64,000 nucleotides of DNA from NCBI RefSeq assembly GCF_008642335.1, contig NZ_CP029191.1:6758001-6822000 (forward strand). Direction: 5' to 3'. How positions within the stretch are numbered: position 1 is the first letter of the stretch; each line of letters starts with the position of its first letter. Below are positions 46,022-54,376 of this stretch, one piece after another. The stretch comes from Streptomyces venezuelae (GTDB lineage Bacteria; Actinomycetota; Actinomycetes; Streptomycetales; Streptomycetaceae). Below the pieces are notes generated by a model that was given only the letters and a program-made list of their open reading frames with translations, was not told the DNA's origin and searched no databases. Both the position numbers and the translations under genes were made by a program.

Positions 46022-46831
46022 ATGACCGTCCCCACCTCTTCCGGCCCCGGCGTGGCCGTCGTCACCGGCGCGGACTCCGGCATCGGCCGGGCCACGGCCG
46101 TCCGGCTCGCCGCCGCGGGAATGGACGTAGGGATCACCTGGCACAGCGACGAGGACGGTGCCGAGCAGACCGCCGAGGAGGTGCGCGGGCACGGCCGGCG
46201 TGCCGAAGTCGCCCGAATGGACCTGACCCGGCTCCCCGGTGCCGCGGACGTCGTCGACGACCTCGCCGAGCGCCTCGGCCGCATCGACGTCCTGGTCAAC
46301 AACGCGGGCACCGGCACGGCGACGCCCTACCTCGACCTCGAACACGCCGACGTCCAGCGCGTCGTCGACGTCGACCTCATCGGCCCGTTCCTCTGCGGCC
46401 AGCGCGCCGCGCGGCGCATGATCCGGCAGGGCGGGGGCGGCCGCATCGTCAACGTGACGTCGGTGCACGAGCACCAGCCCCGCGTGGGCGCGGCCCCCTA
46501 CTGCGCCGCCAAGGGCGGACTCGGGCTGCTCACCCAGGTGATGGCCCTGGAACTCGCGGAGCACGGCATCACCGTCAACGCCGTCGCGCCCGGCGAGATC
46601 GCCACGCCCATGACCGGGCAGGAGGACACGGACGTGCACGAGGTGAGCCGGCCCGGCATCCCGCTCGGCCGACCGGGCGACGCCAGGGAGATCGCCGCCG
46701 TCATCGCCTTCCTCGCGAGCCCGGACGCCTCCTACGTGACCGGCGCGTCGTACGTCGCCGACGGCGGCATGGTGCGCATGGGACCCCAGGCCGGTTCGCA
46801 TCTGCGGAGCGACGAGTGGCGCCGCCCCTGA
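46022..46831 (+). CDS. SDR-family oxidoreductase
   Basis: The 269-residue short-chain dehydrogenase has the TGxxxGIG cofactor motif (VVTGADSGIGRATAV), NNAG (LVNNAGTG), and the catalytic Ser in NVTSVHEHQ with YCAAK (Tyr and Lys). It ends in the typical GxSYVADGG loop. It uses NAD(P)H to reduce or oxidise an alcohol or sugar-type substrate, not identified here. AGGAGGA lies before ATG 46022. Confidence 0.9.
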   Translation: MTVPTSSGPGVAVVTGADSGIGRATAVRLAAAGMDVGITWHSDEDGAEQTAEEVRGHGRRAEVARMDLTRLPGAADVVDDLAERLGRIDVLVNNAGTGTATPYLDLEHADVQRVVDVDLIGPFLCGQRAARRMIRQGGGGRIVNVTSVHEHQPRVGAAPYCAAKGGLGLLTQVMALELAEHGITVNAVAPGEIATPMTGQEDTDVHEVSRPGIPLGRPGDAREIAAVIAFLASPDASYVTGASYVADGGMVRMGPQAGSHLRSDEWRRP

Positions 46832-46988
46832 ACCGGACCCGGGGACCCGTGCCGCAACCGGCCCGTGTCGAACCCGGCGGCCCGGGTACCGGAGCTGCCT
46901 GGAGCAGGGATCGTCGGACAGCACCGGCCCGCACGATCCGCACGGTCCGTGCGGGTGCGCATGCCGGGGTCCGGAAACGGAGCAGCAG

Positions 46989-47693
46989 GTGACGCCGAAC
47001 GCAGAAGACCTCACCCGACAGGACACGGCCCCCGACGCGCAGGGCGCGCATGCCCCGTACGCCGGTGGCTCCCCCCGCGCCGAGACGTCCGCGGTCCATC
47101 ACGACCTGCCCGCGGAGGATCTTCCGCCCGACCTCAACCAGGCCATCCTGGAGGCCGCCAAGCAGGTCGGCGCGCTCCTCAAGAGAGGCGAGCACGACTT
47201 CGCCCTCGCCGGCAGCGTCGCCGTGTACGCGCACGGCGGGACCGGCAACCTCCAGCACGACGCCGACTTCGCCATCAGGCCCGAGGACGCGGAGGCGGTC
47301 GCGGCGACACTGGAGGAGGCAGGCCTGACGGTGTACGCGCCGCCCGAGGACTGGCTGCTCAAGGCCAAGTGCCTCGGCCAGGACATCGACCTCATCTTCG
47401 AACTGGGCGGCGAGCCGGTCACCACGGAACTGCTCGGCCGCGCCGTGCAGCTGCCGGTGGACTCCGTGCAGATGCCGGTCCTGGCCCCGACCGATCTCGT
47501 ACGGGCGCTGCTCGCCGCCTTCTCCGAGCACCACTGCGACTTCGGCGCCGTCCTGCCGATCGCACGGCAGCTGCGCGAGAGGGTCGACTGGGCGGCGCTC
47601 CGCGACGCGTTCGGGTCCGCGCCGATGCCGGCGGCCTTCCTCTACCTGCTCGAACGTCTGGAAGTCATCGCACCGCGAGGAGGAGACGGATGA
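46989..47693 (+). CDS. Nucleotidyltransferase-fold protein
   Basis: The 234-residue protein has a Pol-beta-like nucleotidyltransferase core: GSVAVYAHG, HDADFAI (two acids) and DIDLIFELG (third acid). A Gly/Pro-rich N-terminus of about 40 residues precedes it. Such proteins transfer nucleotides or act as antitoxins, but no partner toxin is obvious. The GTG start at 46989 is close to a GGAG. Its stop overlaps the next gene (ATGA), beginning a three-gene overlapping unit. Confidence 0.8.
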   Translation: MTPNAEDLTRQDTAPDAQGAHAPYAGGSPRAETSAVHHDLPAEDLPPDLNQAILEAAKQVGALLKRGEHDFALAGSVAVYAHGGTGNLQHDADFAIRPEDAEAVAATLEEAGLTVYAPPEDWLLKAKCLGQDIDLIFELGGEPVTTELLGRAVQLPVDSVQMPVLAPTDLVRALLAAFSEHHCDFGAVLPIARQLRERVDWAALRDAFGSAPMPAAFLYLLERLEVIAPRGGDG

Positions 47694-47944
47694 ACGACCC
47701 GGCCCACGTCGAGTACCGCATCGCCCATCTGAAGGAGCGGCTCGCCGCCGAGGAACTGGGCGAGCTCGGCATCCGCGTCGAGCCGCGCGGATCGTCCGTG
47801 GCGGTCGTCGGAACCGTGCCCACCACCCACTGCCGCGACGAGCTGCTGCGCACCGTGAACGAGGAACTGGACGGCGAGACGGTCCACTTCGACGTCGTAG
47901 TGGCCGAATCGGCGGCCCCGGACCACCCGGAGGAACTCGCATGA
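47690..47944 (+). CDS. Small BON-like domain protein
   Basis: The 84-residue protein follows the BON-like pattern: a basic helix (YRIAHLKERLAAEELGELG), a strand (IRVEPRGSSVAVVGTVPT) with a Gly, and a second helix-strand. BON domains bind membranes or other proteins. Start and stop overlap the flanking genes by four bases each (ATGA), so it is translated with the nucleotidyltransferase and the metallophosphoesterase. Confidence 0.7.
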   Translation: MNDPAHVEYRIAHLKERLAAEELGELGIRVEPRGSSVAVVGTVPTTHCRDELLRTVNEELDGETVHFDVVVAESAAPDHPEELA

Positions 47945-48699
47945 TCCGCATCGCAGCCGTGGGGGACATCCACATGGGCCTCGACAGCCAGGGCGTGCTC
48001 CGGCCCGCGTTCGAAACGCTGCCCGACTGCGCGGACCTGCTGCTGCTGGCCGGGGACCTCACCCGGCACGGCACGCCGGAGGAGGCGGAGGTCGTCGCCC
48101 GGGAGGTGACCGGTCTCCCCGTGCCCGTCGTCGCCGTGCTCGGCAACCACGACCACCACGACGAACAGCCCGAAGCGGTCACCGCCGTCCTGCGCGAGGC
48201 GGGCGTACGGGTCCTCGAAGGGGAGGGCACGGTCGTCGAGGTCGACGGGGCGAGCGTGGGCATCGCGGGCACCAAGGGGTTCGGCGGCGGCTTCGTCGGC
48301 CGCAGCGGCAGCGAGTTCGGTGAACCCCTGATGAAGGAGTTCATCCGCTACACCCGCCGCTGCGCGGACGGCCTGCGCACCTCCCTGGAAGAGCTCGCCG
48401 AGCAGGGCTGCGGTACGCGAGTGGCGCTGACGCACTTCGCGCCCGTGCCGGACACGCTCGCGGGGGAGCCCCTGGAGATCTACCCGTTCCTCGGCAGCTA
48501 CCTGCTCGCGGAGGCCGTCGACGCGGCGGGCGCGGACCTGGCCGTCCACGGCCACGCGCACGCGGGCACCGAACACGGCATGACCACGGGCGGCGTCCCG
48601 GTCCGCAACGTCGCCCAGCCCGTCATCCGCAAGGCGTTCAGCGTGTACCACCTGAAGGACCGCAGCCCGGCGGAGGCCGTGACGGCCGCGGCGGAGTGA
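47941..48699 (+). CDS. Metallophosphoesterase
   Basis: The 252-residue protein holds the five motifs of calcineurin-like phosphoesterases: GDIHMG, LLAGDLT, GNHDHHDE, LTHFAP and HGHAHAG. These bind two metal ions and hydrolyse phosphomono- or diesters; the substrate is unknown. It overlaps the BON-like gene by four bases (ATGA). Together with the nucleotidyltransferase, the three genes form one compact operon. Confidence 0.9.
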   Translation: MIRIAAVGDIHMGLDSQGVLRPAFETLPDCADLLLLAGDLTRHGTPEEAEVVAREVTGLPVPVVAVLGNHDHHDEQPEAVTAVLREAGVRVLEGEGTVVEVDGASVGIAGTKGFGGGFVGRSGSEFGEPLMKEFIRYTRRCADGLRTSLEELAEQGCGTRVALTHFAPVPDTLAGEPLEIYPFLGSYLLAEAVDAAGADLAVHGHAHAGTEHGMTTGGVPVRNVAQPVIRKAFSVYHLKDRSPAEAVTAAAE

Positions 48700-48816
48700 C
48701 GTGACCGGACTTCGGCACAGGCGTCTCCTGGAGGGGACGTAGGGGAGTAGCCTTCTGGATACGGAACGTGGTTGTCTTCCGGAACCGGTTCGCCGCACGG
48801 CGCGGAAGGCTCAGTG

Positions 48817-49500
48817 ATGGGGCAACGGGTGACTTTGCAGGAACTGCTCGTCGGGCTGGAGGAGGCCGTCGACGGCGGCCGACACCGTGAGTGGGCCGTG
48901 CAGTGCGCACATGCGCTCGGGCTCGGCGGCATCGCGGTTTCCTTGCGATGGGGCGCGGAACTCGTCTGGTTCAGCGACGGTGTCAGCGCGCGGCTGGAGG
49001 ACGCCCAGTTCACCTTGGGGCAGGGGCCCGGGGTGGCGGCGGAGTTCACCGACGTGCCTCACCAGGTGCCGGACCTGGCCCGCGACGCCGCCGAGGAGTG
49101 GCCGCAGTTCGCCGCCGAGGCCAGGGATTTGGGCGTGTGGGCGGTCTTCGTCTGGCCCGTCCGCTCGGGCGCGGTGCGGCTCGGGTCGCTGACCGGCTAC
49201 CGCAGGACGCCCGGACCGCTCACCCCGCAGCAGTCGGCGGACGGGCTGCGGGTGGCCGACGCGCTGGCCGGCCGGCTGCTGGCCTGGCGGCCGGGCAACG
49301 AAAGTTCCACCGACGGGCAGGGCGAGGCCGGCACGGTCGACCTGCACTGGGCCGAAGTGCACCAGGCCACCGGCGTGCTCAGCTGCCGGCTCGGCGTGCC
49401 CCTGGGCGAGGCGATGGTCAGGCTGCGGGCCCAGGCCTTCGCCGAGGGCAGAGCAGTCACCGAGACCGCCCGCGAGATCCTCCGGGAACTGCCCTCGTGA
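48817..49500 (+). CDS. GAF-ANTAR RNA-binding regulator, first of a tandem pair
   Basis: The 227-residue protein has an N-terminal GAF sensor (about 20-150) and a C-terminal ANTAR domain (about 170-225; VHQATGVLSCRLGVPLGEAM, AREIL). ANTAR proteins bind paired hairpins in nascent RNA and suppress termination; the target is unknown. ATG 48817 follows GGAAGG by about eight bases. A second GAF-ANTAR gene starts 58 bases later. Confidence 0.85.
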   Translation: MGQRVTLQELLVGLEEAVDGGRHREWAVQCAHALGLGGIAVSLRWGAELVWFSDGVSARLEDAQFTLGQGPGVAAEFTDVPHQVPDLARDAAEEWPQFAAEARDLGVWAVFVWPVRSGAVRLGSLTGYRRTPGPLTPQQSADGLRVADALAGRLLAWRPGNESSTDGQGEAGTVDLHWAEVHQATGVLSCRLGVPLGEAMVRLRAQAFAEGRAVTETAREILRELPS

Positions 49501-49558
49501 ACCCGTTGACCGGTGCGGGCCGTCGTAGGGCACCCGCGCACCGAGGAGTCAAGGCATT

Positions 49559-50305
49559 ATGAGCCGAGAACAGAAGATCGCCGCAACCTTCGTCGAACTC
49601 GCCGACACACTCGTCGCGGACTTCGACGTCATCGACTTCCTGCAGCAACTCACCGTCCGCTGTCGCGACATCTTCGCGGTCGCCGACGTCGCCGTCCTGC
49701 TGGGCTATCCGGGGCCGCAGTTGTACAGCCCCGCCCCGTGCGACCCCAGCCCCACCCTGGCCGCGGTCCTCGATCTCGCCCTCGGCGAGGGGCCGGCCTG
49801 TGAGGCCTACCGCACCGCGAGTGTCATCAGCCCCGGAAACCTCGCCACCGCGCCCGCGTCCTGGGGCGACTTCACCGCCCAGGCCCGCGAGGCCGGTTAC
49901 ACGTACGCCAGTGCCGTCCCCATGCGGCTGCGCGAGGACACGCTCGGCAGCGTGCTGCTCCTGCGCGCCACCGACAGCCCGTTGCCCGCCGACGACCTCG
50001 TCATGGCCCAGGCGTTCGCCGACGCCGCCACCATCGGTCTGCTCCACGCCCGCGCCCTCAAGGACACCGAGGCCGTCAACGCGCAGCTCCACACCGCGCT
50101 GCACAGCCGCATCACCATCGAGCAGGCGAAGGGCTTCCTCGCGGCCCACCGCAACACGTCACTCGACGACGCCTTCGCCGCCATGCGCGGCCACGCCCGC
50201 AGCCACCGTCTCCTGCTCACCGCCGTGGCCCGCCACGTCGTCGACACCGGCGACCTCCCACTGCCCCCCGCCGCGTCGCCCCACCACCACCCGGCCGAGG
50301 GCTGA
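49559..50305 (+). CDS. GAF-ANTAR RNA-binding regulator, second of a tandem pair
   Basis: The 248-residue protein again joins a GAF domain (about 15-165; LADTLVADFDVIDFLQQLTV, VPMRLREDTLGSVLLLRA) to an ANTAR domain (about 180-240; TIEQAKGFLAAHRNTSLDDAF, ARHVV). Sequence differs enough from the first to suggest a different ligand. It converges with the halocin-like gene over a 44-base gap. Confidence 0.88.
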   Translation: MSREQKIAATFVELADTLVADFDVIDFLQQLTVRCRDIFAVADVAVLLGYPGPQLYSPAPCDPSPTLAAVLDLALGEGPACEAYRTASVISPGNLATAPASWGDFTAQAREAGYTYASAVPMRLREDTLGSVLLLRATDSPLPADDLVMAQAFADAATIGLLHARALKDTEAVNAQLHTALHSRITIEQAKGFLAAHRNTSLDDAFAAMRGHARSHRLLLTAVARHVVDTGDLPLPPAASPHHHPAEG

Positions 50306-50349
50306 CGCCCGGGTCGTACGTCGGCGGGACGAGCGGGAACCGTTGACGT

Positions 50350-51132
50350 CTATGAAGCGTTGTAGACGCAGTAGATCGCGGCGAACTCGGTGATCCCGAT
50401 GGTGACCAGGCACGGGATGCACGCGAGCGGGCCCGCGACGCAGGCGGAACATGTGGCCGCGATCGCCGCGATGGTCGCCATCGTGTACCCCTGACGGATC
50501 ATGCAGGCCTTGAAGCGCTCCCAGAAGGTGGAGGCCGTCAGTTTCTGCGGCGAGATGGGTGTCACGGACTCCGCGGCCGTCGACGCGTCCTTGGGCGTGC
50601 CGCTCACTTCGCCCGTCGGTGACGCCGTCTTGTCGAGCGTGGCCTTTCCGTCGGTCCAGACCCGCACTCGGACGGAGCCGTCGCTCCCGGCCTGGTAGAC
50701 GTGCTCGATGGTCTGGGTGACGCGACCGGAACGGTCGTAGACGGTGGCGAGCATGCTGGGGACGGCCGCGGTGCCCGCGTACGGGAGGTACACGATGCGG
50801 GTGCCGGTCGAGCGCGACACGCGCACGGTGGCGCCTGCCTCGTCGATTCCGGCTCCCTCGGGAAGATGTACGGCGATCTTTCCGGAGAGAACCTTTTCTT
50901 TCGTGCGCTCGATCAGTTCGCGGGACTTCTCCGGTGTTTCCTTGACGTACTTCTTCCGGAAGTCGGAGCCGTTCTTGACGAGCCTTTCGTAGCTCTGTCT
51001 GCCCGGTTCGTCGCGCCGGTCGGAGGCTTGGGCCTGGAAGGGGATGACCGCGGCGATCGTGGCCGAAATCAGCACGATGACGAGGGTGCGGAGCCGCACA
51101 CCGGGGGTGCCGCGAAGAGAGTATCTGTGCAT
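50350..51132 (-). CDS. Secreted protein with C-terminal Cys-rich hydrophobic domain, halocin-C8-like
   Basis: The 260-residue protein has a basic, hydrophobic N-terminal signal (RLRTLVIVLISATIAAVIPFQ) and a polar middle region with strand-like repeats (about 85-170). The last 51 residues hold all six cysteines (210, 228, 231, 238, 241, 255), around the hydrophobic stretch CSACVAGPLACIPC. This layout, a precursor with a compact Cys-rich hydrophobic end, resembles halocin C8, whose precursor also gives a C-terminal bacteriocin and an N-terminal immunity part. The comparison is from memory and needs a profile search. Its ribosome binding site is inside a perfect stem, so expression is probably controlled at translation. 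Confidence 0.75.
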   Translation of the reverse strand: MHRYSLRGTPGVRLRTLVIVLISATIAAVIPFQAQASDRRDEPGRQSYERLVKNGSDFRKKYVKETPEKSRELIERTKEKVLSGKIAVHLPEGAGIDEAGATVRVSRSTGTRIVYLPYAGTAAVPSMLATVYDRSGRVTQTIEHVYQAGSDGSVRVRVWTDGKATLDKTASPTGEVSGTPKDASTAAESVTPISPQKLTASTFWERFKACMIRQGYTMATIAAIAATCSACVAGPLACIPCLVTIGITEFAAIYCVYNAS

Positions 51133-51141
51133 GGTTGATCG

Positions 51142-51187
51142 CTTCTCCGGGTTCTGGGGAGTGGATTTCCGAAGCTACCCGGAGAAG
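51142..51187 (-). promoter_or_regulatory. Leader stem that buries the ribosome binding site of the halocin-like gene
   Basis: In the minus-strand mRNA, CUUCUCCGGGU (51187-51177) pairs perfectly with ACCCGGAGAAG (51152-51142) around 24 bases. GGAGAAG, the ribosome binding site, lies in the 3' arm, nine bases before the AUG. The 11-bp stem would block initiation until something opens it. Confidence 0.65.
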
Positions 51188-51326
51188 AAATTGGGTGCTG
51201 TCCGAATGAGCCGTTGGGGGATCAGGGTGGCGGCTCCAAGGATTCGGGGCGGGGCGATTCGTCGAATTGATTCGACACTCCGATACGCGCCGAACATCTT
51301 GACATGTTCTTGTAATGCCTTGGCGG

Positions 51327-51340
51327 TGGGAGCGCTCCTA
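51327..51340. promoter_or_regulatory. CebR-type operator box (13 of 14 bases)
   Basis: TGGGAGCGCTCCTA matches the Streptomyces CebR site TGGGAGCGCTCCCA except at one position. It lies 32 bases upstream of the GTG of the cellulase remnant, the expected place for a cellobiose-controlled cellulase. A separate palindrome (GAACAT at 51292-51297, ATGTTC at 51304-51309) lies just before it. Confidence 0.7.
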
Positions 51341-51371
51341 CTCCGCGCTGCTATCGAAGGAGTTGCTCGTC

Positions 51372-51535
51372 GTGCGACACCCCCCACGTCCGTTACGCAC
51401 GCTCGCCGTGCCGGCCGGCGTCCTGCCGGCGGCGAGGCCGTGCCATCGCGGACTGGAAGGCCAACACCGTCCGCATCCCCCTCAACGAGGAGTGCTGGCT
51501 CGGGACGCCGGTCCTCGAACTGCACTGGTCCCACG
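51372..51535 (+). pseudogene. Remnant of a secreted GH5 cellulase
   Basis: After AAGGAG, GTG 51372 begins a short signal-peptide-like sequence (MRHPPRPLRTLAVPAGVLPA; one TTA codon). The frame then shifts, and the other frame reads AIADWKANTVRIPLNEECWLG, a characteristic GH5 catalytic-barrel stretch, followed directly by TPVLELHWS, another GH5 strand that should be about 40 residues further on. So at least two internal deletions have taken place. The piece is only about 160 bases long and cannot give an active enzyme. A CebR box lies upstream. Confidence 0.8.
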
Positions 51536-52410
51536 GCGCCCGCGCGCTCGCCGGCGCCAAGTCGAACGTCATCGCGCTGATGATGCCGCTGCGCACCGAC
51601 ATGTACGTGCCGGTGATGATGGAGGTCGCCCTCGCCGTCACGACCACGGCCCGGGCCCACGGGTACGACGTGCTGCTGCTCACCGGCGCGGAAGGGCCCG
51701 CCGCCGTCCGCCGCGTCACCGGCAGCGGGATCGCCGACGCGATGATCCTCATGGACGTCGAACTCGACGACGAGCGGCTGCCGTTGCTGCGTGCGGGGGA
51801 CCGGCCCGCCGTCCTGATCGGTCTGCCCGCCGACACCGAGGGACTGGCGTGCGTGGATCTCGACTTCGCGGCGACGGGCGCCCTGTGCGCGGAGCACCTG
51901 GCCGGGCTCGGCCACCGGGACGTCGCGCTCATCGGCGAGGCGCCGGCGGTGTACGAACGCCACACCGGTTTCGCCGAACGCACCCTGGACGGACTCCGTT
52001 CGCGCGCGGGCGAGTTGGGCCTGCGTCTGCTGCACCGCCCCACTGACGGCGGCTACGACGCGATGGCCACGACCCTCGCCCGCATCTTCGACGAGCGGCC
52101 AGGGACGACGGGCTTCGTCGTGCAGAACGAGTCGGCCGTCGAGCCGCTGCTCGCGCTGTTGCGGCAGCGGGGACGCGCGGTGCCCGAGGACGTCTCGGTG
52201 GTGGCGATCTGCCCCGACCAGGTCGCCGTCGGGGCGTCCGTGCGGCTCACCTCGGTCTCCGTACCGGCGCAGGAGATGGGGCGCCGTGCGGTGGAGCGGA
52301 TCGTCGCGAGGCTCGCGGGGCGCGGCACGGACGGCGTCGAACTCCTCGCCCCCGAACTGACGGTGAGGGCGAGCACGGGTCCCATCCCGCGCCCGCCCTC
52401 CAACCGGTGA
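51536..52410 (+). pseudogene. LacI-family regulator lacking its DNA-binding domain, fused to the cellulase remnant
   Basis: The frame continues from the cellulase piece into HGARALAGAKSNVIALMMP, the hinge that follows the LacI helix-turn-helix, and then a complete LacI ligand domain (DLDFAATGALCAEHLAGLGHRDVALIGEAPAVYERHTGF) to the stop at 52410. The helix-turn-helix of about 60 residues is missing. The only in-frame start is ATG 51580 (276 residues), without a ribosome binding site. It is listed as a pseudogene; a ligand-binding-only protein remains possible. It converges with the chitinase gene. Confidence 0.8.
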
Positions 52411-52426
52411 CCGCCGGACCACCGGT
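52403..52426. terminator. Possible terminator at the end of the truncated LacI gene
   Basis: ACCGGTG (52403-52409) and CACCGGT (52420-52426) form a 7-bp stem around ten bases, overlapping the LacI stop and lying before the convergent chitinase stop (52455). Confidence 0.4.
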
Positions 52427-52454
52427 CGCTTCCGTCCCGGACGGTCCCCAGGCC

Positions 52455-54203
52455 CTAGGGAAGGCTGTGGACCTTCGGGCCGACCGTGTTCGACCAGGCG
52501 CTGCCCGCCGTCGCGTCCCAGTTCGTCGACCACGTCATGGCGCCGCGCAGCCCCGGGTACGTCTTCGACGGCTTGAACGAGCCGCAGCCGGTGCCGCGGG
52601 CGAGGCAGTCGAGGGCGTTGTTCACGATCGTCGGCGAGACATAGCCGCTGCCCGCGCCGCGCGGCGACGCCGGGACGCCGATCCCGACCTGCGACGCGTC
52701 GAGGCCGCCCTCGAGCTGGATGCAGGCGAGCGCGGTCAGGAAGTCCACGCTGCCCTGGCTGTAGACCTTGCCGTCACAGCCGAGCATCGAACCGCTGTTG
52801 TAGTACTGCATGTTGACGACGGTGAGGATGTCCTTCACGTTCAGTGCCGTCTGGAAGTAGCCGCCGGACGTGGACTGCATGTCGATGGTCTGCGGTGCCA
52901 TCGTGAGGACCAGCTTGGGACCGGTCTTCGCGGCGAGCTGGCGCAGCGCCTTCGTCATGTAGGTGGGGTTGAGGCCGTTCTCCAGGTCGATGTCGACGCC
53001 GCTGAAGCCGTACTCCTGCATCAGCGCGTACGCGCTGTTCGCGAAGGCCGTCGCCGAGGCGTCGCTGTTGACGGAGATGGTGCCCTTCTCGCCGCCGACC
53101 GAGAGGATCACGGACTTGCCCGCGGCCTTCTTCGCGGCGATGTCCGCCTTGAAGTCGGCGACGGAGGTGTAGCCGACGGCCGGGTCCAGGTTGAAGGTGA
53201 TCTGGCCCGGCGTGGTGGTGGCGTCGGCGAAGGAGACGGCGATGATGTCGTACTGCGACGACACGTCGCGCAGCTTCTGCACCGTCGCGCCGTTGTTGAA
53301 GTTCTGCCAGTAGCCGGTCAGCGCGTGCTTGGGCACGGTGCCGCCGTCGTTGCCGCCGTCGTCCTTGGGGGTCCGTACGGAGACCGCCGCCGACTTGGCG
53401 GACTCGCCCGCCGCGTTCGAGGCGCTCACCTGGAAGTCGTACGTGGTCTCCGGGGCGAGGCCGGTGACGGTCGTGGAGGCGCCGCTGGTCGAGGCGACCT
53501 TCGCGCCGTCGCGGTAGACGGTGTACCCGGTGGCCGTGGAGGACGGGGTCCAGGACAGGTCCACCGACTTGGGCGTCGTCGCGCCCGCCTTGAGGCCGGT
53601 CGGCACGGCCGGTATCTCCACCGGGTCGGTGCCGCCGCCCCCGTCGGGCCCAAAGACGCTGACATCGTCCACCAAGTACGCGCTCTGCCCGTACCAGCCG
53701 TGCGTGTACACCGTGACCGACGTGGTGTTCGCGCCGGTGGTGAAGCTGGTGGAGAGCTGCTGCCAGGCCGAGGTGCCCGGCGTCCACGTCGACACGTCGG
53801 TGGTGCCGGTGCCGCGGGCGCCCAGGTAGGCGTAGCCGCCCTGCACCCAACTGCTGAGCTTGTACGTGGAGTTGGGCTTCACCTTGACGAGCTGGGAACA
53901 CTCGGCGTGGTTCTGGCCCGACGGGGTGGCCTTCAGCGCCTTGGCGCCGCCGTGCACGGGTGAGGTGACGGCGGCACCACTGTTCGCGGCGCAGGTCCAG
54001 TCGCTCAGGTCCGACTCGAACCCGGCGTTCTTGGCGACGTTGACGTCCGCCTGGACGTCCGCCGCGGCGCCGGCCCGTGTAGCGTCCGCCGACTGCGCGG
54101 GCGCGGCGAGCGCGGTGACGGCGAGTGCGCTCGCCGCACCGACGGCGAGCACCGCGCCGAATCTCCGGCGAAAGCCGGGTCTGCCCTGACGTACACGGTC
54201 CAC
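52455..54203 (-). CDS. GH18 chitinase with N-terminal carbohydrate-binding and FnIII domains
   Basis: The 582-residue secreted protein has a signal peptide (to about 38), a CBM4/16-like module (about 50-190; AGFESDLSDW, WVQGGYAYLGA) and an FnIII domain (about 200-285; VPTGLKAGATTPKSVDLSW). The GH18 barrel (about 295-582) has the catalytic motif FSGVDIDLEN, with the acid-base Glu. It breaks chitin outside the cell. GTG 54203 follows GGAGG by about seven bases. A DasR-type site 79 bases upstream fits control by N-acetylglucosamine. Confidence 0.93.
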   Translation of the reverse strand: MDRVRQGRPGFRRRFGAVLAVGAASALAVTALAAPAQSADATRAGAAADVQADVNVAKNAGFESDLSDWTCAANSGAAVTSPVHGGAKALKATPSGQNHAECSQLVKVKPNSTYKLSSWVQGGYAYLGARGTGTTDVSTWTPGTSAWQQLSTSFTTGANTTSVTVYTHGWYGQSAYLVDDVSVFGPDGGGGTDPVEIPAVPTGLKAGATTPKSVDLSWTPSSTATGYTVYRDGAKVASTSGASTTVTGLAPETTYDFQVSASNAAGESAKSAAVSVRTPKDDGGNDGGTVPKHALTGYWQNFNNGATVQKLRDVSSQYDIIAVSFADATTTPGQITFNLDPAVGYTSVADFKADIAAKKAAGKSVILSVGGEKGTISVNSDASATAFANSAYALMQEYGFSGVDIDLENGLNPTYMTKALRQLAAKTGPKLVLTMAPQTIDMQSTSGGYFQTALNVKDILTVVNMQYYNSGSMLGCDGKVYSQGSVDFLTALACIQLEGGLDASQVGIGVPASPRGAGSGYVSPTIVNNALDCLARGTGCGSFKPSKTYPGLRGAMTWSTNWDATAGSAWSNTVGPKVHSLP

Positions 54204-54281
54204 GGGGTGCCTCCAGGAAGAGGTGAGGAGCGGAGCGGATGTGAAACGACGGTGGCCACCGCGCTACTGCTGTGCGCATCG

Positions 54282-54295
54282 TTGGTCCAGACCAA
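54282..54295. promoter_or_regulatory. DasR-responsive element upstream of the chitinase gene
   Basis: TTGGTCCAGACCAA is an inverted repeat with a two-base centre, close to the DasR box consensus ACTGGTCTAGACCAGT. It lies 79 bases before the chitinase start. DasR represses chitinase genes until N-acetylglucosamine is sensed. Confidence 0.75.
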
Positions 54296-54376
54296 TCGGG
54301 TTGTCAAGACGTCCGGTGAGGTGAACGTGGAGCGGGCGGCCCTGACCTTGACATGAACACCATCGAACCCCGAGCA

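Noticed and set aside
46989-47693. Nucleotidyltransferase as the antitoxin of a MNT-HEPN pair
   Set aside because: No HEPN protein lies next to it; the partners are a BON-like protein and a phosphoesterase.
51292-51309. GAACAT...ATGTTC as a LexA/SOS box
   Set aside because: Actinobacterial SOS boxes need GAAC-N4-GTTC. Here the gap between GAAC and GTTC is ten bases.
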